Part shown: positions 1-5,025 of the stretch, one piece after another
Position numbering within the stretch: position 1 is the stretch's first letter
Layout of the letters: every line of letters begins with the position of its first letter
DNA from: Paludibacter sp.
GTDB lineage: Bacteria; Bacteroidota; Bacteroidia; Bacteroidales; Paludibacteraceae
NCBI GenBank assembly: GCA_024709185.1
Contig: JANJXE010000104.1
Location: 1 to 5,025, forward strand
Length of the DNA: 5,025 nt
Direction: 5' to 3'
Notes under the pieces: model-generated
The model's input: the letters and a program-made list of their open reading frames with translations, nothing else
What the model was told of the DNA's origin: nothing
Database searches by the model: none
Program-made: the position numbers and the translations under genes

Positions 1-3000
1 TTGCTATTTTTGCACTGCTTTTAACTTTTAAATTGCCACTAACAAGCGAAAGCGTATCGGCAGAGGTGTAATTCAATTGATAAATATCTTTCAGTTTGGG
101 CTGGATAGTTACTTTTGCCTGGCCGATATTTGCATTACTTCGGTTGAATCCTACCGGTTTGGCAGCCTGCACTGCTCCTCCAACAACCCGGCCTGCAAGG
201 GTTACTTTGGTAAGGTCCTTAAAATTGATATTGCTTTTATTTACATTGAAGTTATACTTTGTATCCAGTTTTAATGTAGCATCCGGATCGGCATCGGCAA
301 AAATATGACCATGTTTTCGCAAGGAAATTTTATGCTCCCCTATTGGTACGTCAATTTCGTAATGGCCGTTGGCATCCGAAAGTAACACTACATTATCCCG
401 TGTACATGTAACACCATCCACTAAAAACTCGACACCTTCGACCGGATAATTTGTATTTTCATAGAAGATAGTTCCACTGATTTTAAACGAAGATATATCT
501 TTGAAACTGATTTTGCTCTGAACTTCAGAGCTGGTACCTCCAATGAATATTAATTGTTTGGCCGGTTCAAAGACATGTGTTCCCAATGCCGGCACCACCT
601 GGTAGGTTGAGCCATTTCCTTTGTAGGGAACTCCCTGAATTATATAATTACCATTACTATCGGTAGTTGTTTTAATCGACAATTGATCTAAAGTAGGCAC
701 GACATCGGAAGTGGTAGCTCCAACCAATGAAATATGATTCTCATTGTAACTTCTACTAATGTTCGATTTATCAAAGATAAAGCTGGAGATTCCTTCGTCC
801 ATTTGCCAGTAACCGATCAAATCCAGCTCTGTCCCTGCAAGATAGCGATCGTAGTTTGCTCTGATTTCTGCATTCGTCAGCGCTCTGTTCCACAAACGCA
901 TCTCATCAATATTTCCTACGAAATTAGCATGGTTCGAAAGGTATGGTGAAGCTAATTTAGCTTCTGCAGTGATAGTATTTTTACAAGTATAAGCGGCAGA
1001 CAACTTAACACTATCTGTTGCAACTCCATTCAACGACGTTTTCAGGGATTGACTTGCTTTGTTATAGCTTACTGAAAAATGAAAGAACTGATCCCCTGAT
1101 ATACTTCCAATATTAGTGGTAATAAGAGGAGTCGTTACCGAATTATCATGTACATACACCTTTATGGCATTTCCATCCAGACGTATTGAATACTCATTCC
1201 TCATCTCATAAATAAACGCATTGACCTGAGTTCTATTCGATGGTTTCAACCAGGCTTGCCAGGTAAATCCGTTGGCAATACACCCATGCTTTGCTACTTT
1301 TAACTTTGCAATACCGCCAAATTGAGTTCCCTGTTTGTTAAACCCGATACTTTTATACAGCTTCTGTTCCATATCCTGATTTTCAACAGAAACATTTACT
1401 CCTCCGACTGCTGTACCTGCACCATACACAATATTTCCACTTATAGTGCCTATAGGCTGACTAAAACCTAAGCCCACCGAATCGGCAGTAAGCACTTCCA
1501 CGGCATCTCCTGTTGCTGGCTGATAGTAAGATTTAACCTGATATTGATATAAAATTCCCGGAGACACAGACAGGTCTTCCCAGTTTTCAATTTTATTAGA
1601 CGATTGCTTTTCGGCCACCATTTCATAATTAAATACTTTTGACCCGTTGTCGTATATCTTTCTGTAAATAACAAATTTATCATTCAGAAGTGGTTTGTCT
1701 ATTTCCCACGACAACCTGATACGGTCGTTTAAGACTCCTTTTGAAGTAGTCAAACTAACAAATTTAACTTTATCAACAATTTTAACATCCCTCCATTCAC
1801 TGGTATCTATTCTTCCATTATTATCCAGTTGTAACTGGTATCGGTAGGGCACTGCATTAACCGCTGTATAATCGACATATTTCAGCGAATTTCGTGCCAC
1901 AACAAAATCTTTTACGTCGAGCGAATTAATCAGATTGATACGTCGAATGGTAATATTTGCCGGATTATTTGTACACCAGGTCATTTTCCAGCTTATTTCG
2001 GCGTTAGCCGCTTTTGCAGGTGCAACTACAGCAATATTGCCCACGGCAGTAAAGCTGCTAAAATCGATAGTCAGACGAGAAGTTGATATATCGGTTTTTA
2101 CCAACAATTCGGGTAAATAGGAATGAGCATCCGTTTTCGTAAAATTTACCGAAGTGGCGTTTAGAATATTGGGAATCGTTCTGATAATATAGGTATATTT
2201 TTTATCCCATGCCAGGGCCGGATCAGTATCGGTGTATGAGACAACATTCATTCCTAAGCCACTGGGTGTAAGAAGCGTATAAATTGAGTTCGTCCCATCG
2301 TTCAGTTTACGATAAATATACACTTTGGAGTTTGCATCAATTTGCGACGGATTTGCATACGACCAGTTTAAGGCAGTCGTTTTTGTACAAGGGTCGAAGC
2401 TACACGTGCCCAGTACAGGGTTAGGAAATCCCGCCACATTTACCGGATTCATGTTTTTAGTGTAGACTTTATACCCATTTCCACTACCTATTGTAAAAAC
2501 AAGTCGTGGATACACCGTATTTACTTTATTCAGGGCGCCTAATGCCATATTTACCGATCCTCCGGCACCTGTTGCGGTACCGCTGGTAAATTTTTTAGTG
2601 GTGTAGGTATTATCGCTGTATAATTCCAGGGTAGTGTTTCCCAATGAAGCATCATAACTGTCCCATGCCATATTAAACCATTTGCCATCTGCTGAGCCGT
2701 CAATTGTTTTTAGTACCGGATTGGTTAACTGTGCCGGATTATAAGCGGGCAAGGCAATGCTTAAACTATAATCAATCCCGGAACTCCATTTACTACAACA
2801 CCACCAATCCAGCTCCCATTTCCAGTTAGTTTGAAATTTAACTGTTTTACCACCCAGACTCGAGGGATAGTACCATCGAAAGTTCAAGTATCTCAAATCG
2901 GTATTTGAACCGTTTACAAAACCTAAATAGTTAACAACACCTGTAGATGCACTATTTCCAAAATTTGTGGACGAGAAAGGATTGCTGTTATTGGCGTCAA

Positions 3001-3295
3001 AATTCGCCATTCCGTAGGCCATAAATTGTACATACGCACCCTGAGCATCCTGATAGGACAAGGTGATATAATTCATCCTGTCGGAATAGGGAGTCGACGT
3101 ATGAGAAAAAATTCTGAAGTCAACATAATTATACCCGTTAGCACCCGAGGGTACTGTAACATTCAACTGATCCCTGTTCGTTGGTGAGAAGTACGAATCA
3201 GCACCAGCTTGTACTTCCAACGAAAAAACCAATAAGAATACTAAAATCAAACTGCTCATGCGGAGCAGATTACATGAATCGGATAGTGTTTTCAT
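1..3295 (-). CDS. Secreted multidomain protein with fibronectin-III-like, LamG and carboxypeptidase-regulatory-like domains (partial, C terminus outside window)
   Basis: The frame is open for 1,098 codons from an ATG at 3293-3295 to the left edge, with no internal stop or frameshift. Residues 1-30 form a signal peptide: K2 and R12 flank the n-region, a Leu/Val/Phe core spans about 16-26, and cleavage is likely after V-Q-A (30). Met13 is an alternative start but would lose both basic residues. Then come a Trp-rich beta domain (about 33-200; W158, W160, W164, W165, W170 with C166-C167), fibronectin-III-like units near W311, W436 and W530 (each with a Y-I-Y-R or similar strand), and a carboxypeptidase-regulatory-like start (G616-E638). 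A LamG/Laminin_G_3 domain follows (about 645-832; F-T-W-Q-A-W at 677-682, I-D-E-M-R-L-W at 796-802, G-Y-W-Q at 828-831). D-S-N-G-N-Y (879-884) resumes the interrupted domain. A second such domain covers 937-1010 (D-A-N-G-H-Y at 974-979) and a third begins near 1030. Inferred role: cell-surface or secreted adhesion or carbohydrate binding; no catalytic site is recognised. The C terminus, where a type IX sorting domain might lie, is not visible. Confidence 0.9.
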   Translation of the reverse strand, partial: MKTLSDSCNLLRMSSLILVFLLVFSLEVQAGADSYFSPTNRDQLNVTVPSGANGYNYVDFRIFSHTSTPYSDRMNYITLSYQDAQGAYVQFMAYGMANFDANNSNPFSSTNFGNSASTGVVNYLGFVNGSNTDLRYLNFRWYYPSSLGGKTVKFQTNWKWELDWWCCSKWSSGIDYSLSIALPAYNPAQLTNPVLKTIDGSADGKWFNMAWDSYDASLGNTTLELYSDNTYTTKKFTSGTATGAGGSVNMALGALNKVNTVYPRLVFTIGSGNGYKVYTKNMNPVNVAGFPNPVLGTCSFDPCTKTTALNWSYANPSQIDANSKVYIYRKLNDGTNSIYTLLTPSGLGMNVVSYTDTDPALAWDKKYTYIIRTIPNILNATSVNFTKTDAHSYLPELLVKTDISTSRLTIDFSSFTAVGNIAVVAPAKAANAEISWKMTWCTNNPANITIRRINLINSLDVKDFVVARNSLKYVDYTAVNAVPYRYQLQLDNNGRIDTSEWRDVKIVDKVKFVSLTTSKGVLNDRIRLSWEIDKPLLNDKFVIYRKIYDNGSKVFNYEMVAEKQSSNKIENWEDLSVSPGILYQYQVKSYYQPATGDAVEVLTADSVGLGFSQPIGTISGNIVYGAGTAVGGVNVSVENQDMEQKLYKSIGFNKQGTQFGGIAKLKVAKHGCIANGFTWQAWLKPSNRTQVNAFIYEMRNEYSIRLDGNAIKVYVHDNSVTTPLITTNIGSISGDQFFHFSVSYNKASQSLKTSLNGVATDSVKLSAAYTCKNTITAEAKLASPYLSNHANFVGNIDEMRLWNRALTNAEIRANYDRYLAGTELDLIGYWQMDEGISSFIFDKSNISRSYNENHISLVGATTSDVVPTLDQLSIKTTTDSNGNYIIQGVPYKGNGSTYQVVPALGTHVFEPAKQLIFIGGTSSEVQSKISFKDISSFKISGTIFYENTNYPVEGVEFLVDGVTCTRDNVVLLSDANGHYEIDVPIGEHKISLRKHGHIFADADPDATLKLDTKYNFNVNKSNINFKDLTKVTLAGRVVGGAVQAAKPVGFNRSNANIGQAKVTIQPKLKDIYQLNYTSADTLSLVSGNLKVKSSAKIA

Positions 3296-3327
3296 ACGAT
3301 ATTAATTGATTTTTTAATGGTCGTATG
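3293..3327 (-). promoter_or_regulatory. Imperfect hairpin overlapping the start codon of the large secreted-protein gene
   Basis: On the minus strand, CATACGA (3327-3321) is complementary to TCGTATG (3299-3293), whose last three bases are the ATG start codon. Inside it, ATTAA (3318-3314) pairs with TTAAT (3305-3301) around an 8-base loop, and a 2-by-1 internal loop separates the two stems, for 12 paired positions in all. If the mRNA starts upstream, this structure would hide the start codon and could lower or regulate translation. As DNA it could equally be a protein-binding inverted repeat. The pairing is seen in the sequence; the function is inference. Confidence 0.4.
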
Positions 3328-3437
3328 GAACTCGCATGCCAACATCACCCTAACCTTGGATGTGATGTAGTTAAATGCTCGTTTCATACGATTTCTATTT
3401 TTGAATATAGTTCGGTTACAGACACTTACAGAGTCCA

Positions 3438-3445
3438 CAAAATTA
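3438..3445 (-). promoter_or_regulatory. Weak candidate -7 element for the large secreted-protein gene
   Basis: The minus-strand sequence TAATTTTG fits the Bacteroidota -7 consensus TAnnTTTG and is the only such match I found on that strand between the start codon and 3650. It would give a 5' leader of about 130-140 bases, which would include the start-codon hairpin. No good TTTG -33 element stands at the usual spacing, so confidence is low. Confidence 0.25.
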
Positions 3446-3458
3446 AAATGAAACAATG

Positions 3459-3474
3459 TATGACATGTGTCGTA
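3459..3474. promoter_or_regulatory. Imperfect 16-bp palindrome, possible operator
   Basis: TATGACATGTGTCGTA reads as its own complement at 14 of 16 positions (arms TA, GACA and TGTC, TA). It sits 13 bases upstream, in the minus-strand sense, of the candidate -7 element at 3438-3445, so a protein bound here would lie in the -35 region. There is no independent support. Confidence 0.2.
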
Positions 3475-3680
3475 TTTACAATATTGCTAATTCAGATTTA
3501 CAAATTTTAGAGTTTTCTTAACAAAAAGTCGGGCATCGGTGTACATCCTACAAGTAATTGCCGGGACAGCAACTGAGAATCAGGTGCGGGTGGGAATCTT
3601 AAAAAATACAATGATATTGAAAAACTATATCTAATCGCATATAACAACAAGTGAAAAGAATATTTTATACGCTATTACAT

Positions 3681-3693
3681 ATAGTATCACTAT
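3681..3693. promoter_or_regulatory. Inverted repeat, candidate HipB operator 1
   Basis: ATAGT-N3-ACTAT is a perfect inverted repeat that overlaps the first base pairs of the upstream -7 match. HipB-family repressors bind as dimers to short inverted repeats at their own promoters. This is not the E. coli HipB sequence (TATCC-N8-GGATA), so assignment rests only on symmetry and position. Confidence 0.35.
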
Positions 3694-3707
3694 TTTTGCT
3701 ATTTTTG
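3691..3707 (+). promoter_or_regulatory. Candidate hip operon promoter: two tandem TAnnTTTG -7 elements
   Basis: A perfect 9-bp direct repeat, CTATTTTTG at 3690-3698 and 3699-3707, supplies two consecutive matches to the Bacteroidota -7 consensus TAnnTTTG. The second ends 18 bases before the hipB ATG at 3726, which would leave a very short leader. A clear TTTG -33 element is missing. The position just ahead of the conserved hipB start and between two inverted repeats supports a promoter here and argues against the upstream GTG start. Confidence 0.5.
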
Positions 3708-3715
3708 CATGCAAA
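3704..3715. promoter_or_regulatory. Perfect 12-bp palindrome, candidate HipB operator 2
   Basis: TTTGCATGCAAA is a perfect palindrome that ends 10 bases before the hipB ATG and covers the end of the second -7 element. Its centre is about 22.5 bp from the centre of the inverted repeat at 3681-3693, close to two helical turns, so two HipB dimers could sit on nearly the same DNA face. Binding here would block the promoter and explain autorepression. This is inference from position. Confidence 0.45.
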
Positions 3716-3725
3716 TACATATACC

Positions 3726-3941
3726 ATGAGTGAATTATCAGACTTTGTAAAAACCAAAAGGAAGCAATCAGGCCTAACCCAGGAAGAATTTGCTGAAAAG
3801 GCGGGGGTTGCGCTTACAGTTATTCGAAAGATTGAACAAGGCAAAGAAAACCTCAGTTTGTCAAAAGTCAACCAGGTGCTACAAATGTTTGGCCATGTTA
3901 TAGGTCCGATTAATGAGAAAGATGCGACAAGGAATAGTTAA
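3726..3941 (+). CDS. hipB: HipB-type helix-turn-helix antitoxin and autorepressor
   Basis: A 71-residue protein consisting almost entirely of an Xre/Cro-type helix-turn-helix (about residues 4-60). The motif core is visible as L17-T-Q-E-E-F-A-E-K-A-G27 followed by the recognition-helix region V28-A-L-T-V-I-R-K-I-E37-Q-G39. In the HipB family this protein dimerises, binds inverted repeats at its own promoter and forms a complex with the kinase module. I chose ATG 3726 because M-S-E-L-S-D-F-V starts directly ahead of helix 1. The frame stays open to a GTG at 3651, adding 25 residues that look like a hydrophobic signal sequence, but that stretch is AT-rich, contains the likely promoter and would put a cytoplasmic DNA-binding protein behind an export signal. 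The end overlaps the next gene by 20 bases (29 if that gene starts at 3913), indicating co-translation. The C-terminal tail beyond the fold is short. Confidence 0.9.
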   Translation: MSELSDFVKTKRKQSGLTQEEFAEKAGVALTVIRKIEQGKENLSLSKVNQVLQMFGHVIGPINEKDATRNS

Positions 3942-4257
3942 CTACAACAACACAAGGGCCGGCCTGTTAACAGAGTTGGATAATGGAGAATATCTCTTTG
4001 TCTATGACGAAGAGTATGCCCAAACCTACCCAAACCAGTTCGTCACCTTTCAAATGCCAGTATCAACAAGGCCATACAGGAGTAAAAGACTGTTTCCTTT
4101 TTTTGATGGTCTGATACCTGAAGGTTGGCTGCTGAATATAGCTGCTGAAAGCTGGAAAATCAACAAAAATGATCGAATGGGTCTTTTGCTTGCTTGTTGT
4201 CAAAATGCAATCGGTGCTGTTAGTGTTCACCCTGTAAATCCTGTAGCAAATGAGTAA
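3922..4257 (+). CDS. hipS: HipA N-terminal-domain protein (HipS-like), separate from the kinase
   Basis: A 111-residue stand-alone version of the domain that forms the N-terminal subdomain of classical HipA (Couple_hipA type). Family landmarks are the opening beta strands with A13-G14-L15, F26-V-Y-D29, V41-T-F-Q-M-P46-V, the hallmark L57-F-P-F-F-D-G-L-I-P-E-G-W69 and the closing G87-L-L-L-A-C-C with I97-G-A-V-S101. No kinase residues are present. In E. coli O127 HipBST the equivalent HipS is the antitoxin that neutralises HipT; the same role is inferred here from domain and gene order. The start at 3922 gives M-R-Q-G, the usual family opening; an in-frame ATG at 3913 would add three residues (M-R-K) and cannot be excluded. 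It overlaps hipB at its start and ends with an 8-base overlap (ATGAGTAA, 4250-4257) with the kinase gene, so the three genes are likely translationally coupled. Adjacent cysteines (C92, C93) are a mild oddity. Confidence 0.85.
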   Translation: MRQGIVNYNNTRAGLLTELDNGEYLFVYDEEYAQTYPNQFVTFQMPVSTRPYRSKRLFPFFDGLIPEGWLLNIAAESWKINKNDRMGLLLACCQNAIGAVSVHPVNPVANE

Positions 4258-5025
4258 ATGCCTGTCTTGTTATAAGGAGTTAGATGAAAATCAGGTTGAC
4301 TATCACCCAAAGTGCATAAAAATGTTTTTTGGAACTACCCATGCTCCAATTTTACCCTATCGTTTATCAGAGATGGAAAAACTGGCGAAAGAAGCCGCAG
4401 AACTTTCTATTGCGGTTCCGGGAGTTCAGCCAAAACTGTCATTGGGGTGGATTAGAACAGAATTGGAGAACGGGCATCATGGGAGGTTGACGATAATGGA
4501 TGCATTAGAAGGAAATTACATTTTAAAACCGCAAAATCCTGATTATCTGCAGATGCCCGAAAACGAGCACCTCTCCATGAAATTGGCTGAATTATTTAAA
4601 ATTGACATTGTTCCGGTAAACATGATTCGTTTAGCGTCTGGCGAATTATGTTTCATCACCAAACGCATTGATCGCAATCCGGACGGCTCTAAAAATCACA
4701 TGATCGATTTTCTGCAAATTCTCGAACTGGCTGATAAATACAAGGGCACCATGGAATCACTGGGAAAAACCATAGGCGAATTATCCGCAAACACCTTGTT
4801 AGACAAGTTGCGTTTTTTTGAATCTACGGTATTCAATTATATCATTGGGAACAACGATATGCACTTGAAAAACTATTCTATGTTCTTGTCAGAAATGGGT
4901 TGGGTGCTTTCACCTTTCTACGACTTATTGAATGTGAAAATTATTTTACCGAAAGACAAAGAAGATACAGCCTTACTGCTGGGAGGTAAAAAGGAAAACT
5001 TCAACAAAGGGTATTTCGATCGTCT
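4250..5025 (+). CDS. hipT: HipA-like serine/threonine kinase core (HipT-like toxin), partial at right edge
   Basis: 258 complete codons are present; families of this kind are usually a little over 300 residues, so perhaps 50-70 are missing. The HipA C-terminal kinase fold is supported by the Gly-rich loop S53-I-A-V-P-G58-V-Q60-P-K62-L-S64, the ATP-contact lysine K93 (Y-I-L-K-P-Q), E106-H-L-S-M-K-L-A-E114, K138-R139-I-D141, the catalytic segment G200-N-N-D203-M-H-L-K-N208-Y (D203 probable catalytic Asp, N208 metal-binding) and the metal-binding P222-F-Y-D225. Known HipA and HipT enzymes phosphorylate aminoacyl-tRNA synthetases (GltX and TrpS respectively) and stop growth; the target here is unknown. 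Two features stand out. C4-x2-C7-x11-H19-x2-C22 forms a possible zinc-binding knuckle absent from E. coli HipA. The loop reads S-I-A where HipT of E. coli O127 has S-I-S, so only S53 of the two autophosphorylation serines seems to remain. Start ATG 4250 overlaps the HipS-like gene by 8 bases. All three hip genes probably share the promoter before hipB. Confidence 0.9.
   Translation, partial: MSKCLSCYKELDENQVDYHPKCIKMFFGTTHAPILPYRLSEMEKLAKEAAELSIAVPGVQPKLSLGWIRTELENGHHGRLTIMDALEGNYILKPQNPDYLQMPENEHLSMKLAELFKIDIVPVNMIRLASGELCFITKRIDRNPDGSKNHMIDFLQILELADKYKGTMESLGKTIGELSANTLLDKLRFFESTVFNYIIGNNDMHLKNYSMFLSEMGWVLSPFYDLLNVKIILPKDKEDTALLLGGKKENFNKGYFDR

Larger units (their letters stand above)
3294..3475. 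repeat. Four copies of ATACGA in alternating orientation
   Basis: ATACGA lies at 3294-3299 and 3386-3391 on the plus strand, and as its complement TCGTAT at 3321-3326 and 3470-3475. Two of the copies form the hairpin at the start codon of the large gene, and two belong to the 11-bp direct repeat TTTCATACGAT. I noticed only isolated copies elsewhere in the window (for example near 2356 and 1647, inside the large gene). Four copies in 182 bases upstream of one gene suggests a regulator-binding site or an RNA structure, but this is inference from pattern only. Confidence 0.35.
3296..3680. other. Divergent intergenic region with no convincing gene
   Basis: This stretch separates the leftward secreted-protein gene from the rightward hip operon. 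A 61-codon plus-strand frame (3325-3510) has no recognisable domain and is not accepted as a gene. The region is AT-rich except for a patch at about 3528-3597 rich in G. That patch can form only a weak interrupted stem (GTC and GGCA at 3528-3535 against TGCC and GAC at 3559-3567), and I match it to no known RNA family. It also contains an 11-bp direct repeat (TTTCATACGAT at 3290-3300 and 3382-3392) and the regulatory candidates listed separately. No tRNA, rRNA, insertion sequence end or CRISPR repeat was seen. Confidence 0.6.

Noticed and set aside
77..949. Three plus-strand frames of 65-71 codons (77-274, 96-308, 734-949)
   Set aside because: All are antisense to the domain-bearing minus-strand frame and show no protein-like motifs.
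1468..1683. 71-codon minus-strand reading frame
   Set aside because: It lies wholly inside the large secreted-protein gene in another frame; the large gene has clear domains through this stretch.
3396..3403. Plus-strand TATTTTTG, a match to the Bacteroidota -7 consensus
   Set aside because: It is more than 300 bases upstream of hipB with no -33 element and no gene directly after it; the tandem matches at 3691-3707 are better placed.
3325..3510. 61-codon plus-strand reading frame in the intergenic region
   Set aside because: No recognisable domain, no ribosome-binding site, and it overlaps the regulatory repeats; it looks like chance.
3651..3725. GTG-started extension of HipB that adds a 25-residue hydrophobic, signal-like leader
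   Set aside because: The stretch is AT-rich, carries the likely promoter and operators, and would send a cytoplasmic DNA-binding protein into the export route. The family-like start is the ATG at 3726.
3295..3725. Possible CRISPR array, tRNA, transposon end or intrinsic terminator between the divergent genes
   Set aside because: No regularly spaced repeats, no cloverleaf, no terminal inverted repeats with target duplication, and no gene ends here that would need a terminator.
3250..5025. Functional link between the large surface protein and the hip operon
   Set aside because: The genes are divergent, separated by about 430 bases, and no shared regulatory sequence is convincing; neighbourhood alone is not evidence.

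Overview
The window looks like chromosomal DNA of a Bacteroidota (Bacteroidales-type) bacterium. It is AT-rich, and its start codons lack clear Shine-Dalgarno sequences. The TAnnTTTG -7 element of that phylum occurs at a plausible place. The proteins (a giant secreted LamG/fibronectin/carboxypeptidase-regulatory-like protein and a split HipA kinase with an N-terminal Cys/His cluster) are also of types common there. Species cannot be named from this sequence alone.

Left two thirds (1-3295, minus strand): one uninterrupted reading frame of 1,098 codons that starts at 3295 and runs off the left edge. It encodes an exported, multidomain surface or secreted protein: signal peptide, a Trp-rich N-terminal beta domain, about three fibronectin-III-like domains, a LamG/jellyroll domain that appears to be inserted inside a carboxypeptidase-regulatory-like (prealbumin-type) domain, then at least two more such domains. 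I read every codon of this frame and found no stop. Its ligand and function are unknown.

Middle (3296-3725): a divergent intergenic region without a convincing gene. It holds an imperfect hairpin whose arm contains the start codon of the large gene, four copies of ATACGA in alternating orientation, a weak leftward promoter candidate, a short GC-richer patch, and, next to hipB, two -7 promoter matches flanked by two short inverted repeats that could be HipB operators.

Right (3726-5025, plus strand): a three-gene overlapping operon: hipB (Xre-type helix-turn-helix antitoxin/repressor), a free-standing HipA N-terminal domain (HipS-like), and a HipA-type serine/threonine kinase core (HipT-like) cut by the right edge. 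The order and domain split match the HipBST tripartite toxin-antitoxin systems rather than the classical two-gene HipBA. The kinase carries all the visible catalytic motifs. Its Gly-rich loop reads S-I-A rather than S-I-S, and it has a C-x2-C-x11-H-x2-C cluster at the N terminus. The three proteins are expected to form a self-repressing module in which the kinase is held inactive by its partners. The large surface gene diverges from it and there is no evidence that the two are functionally linked.
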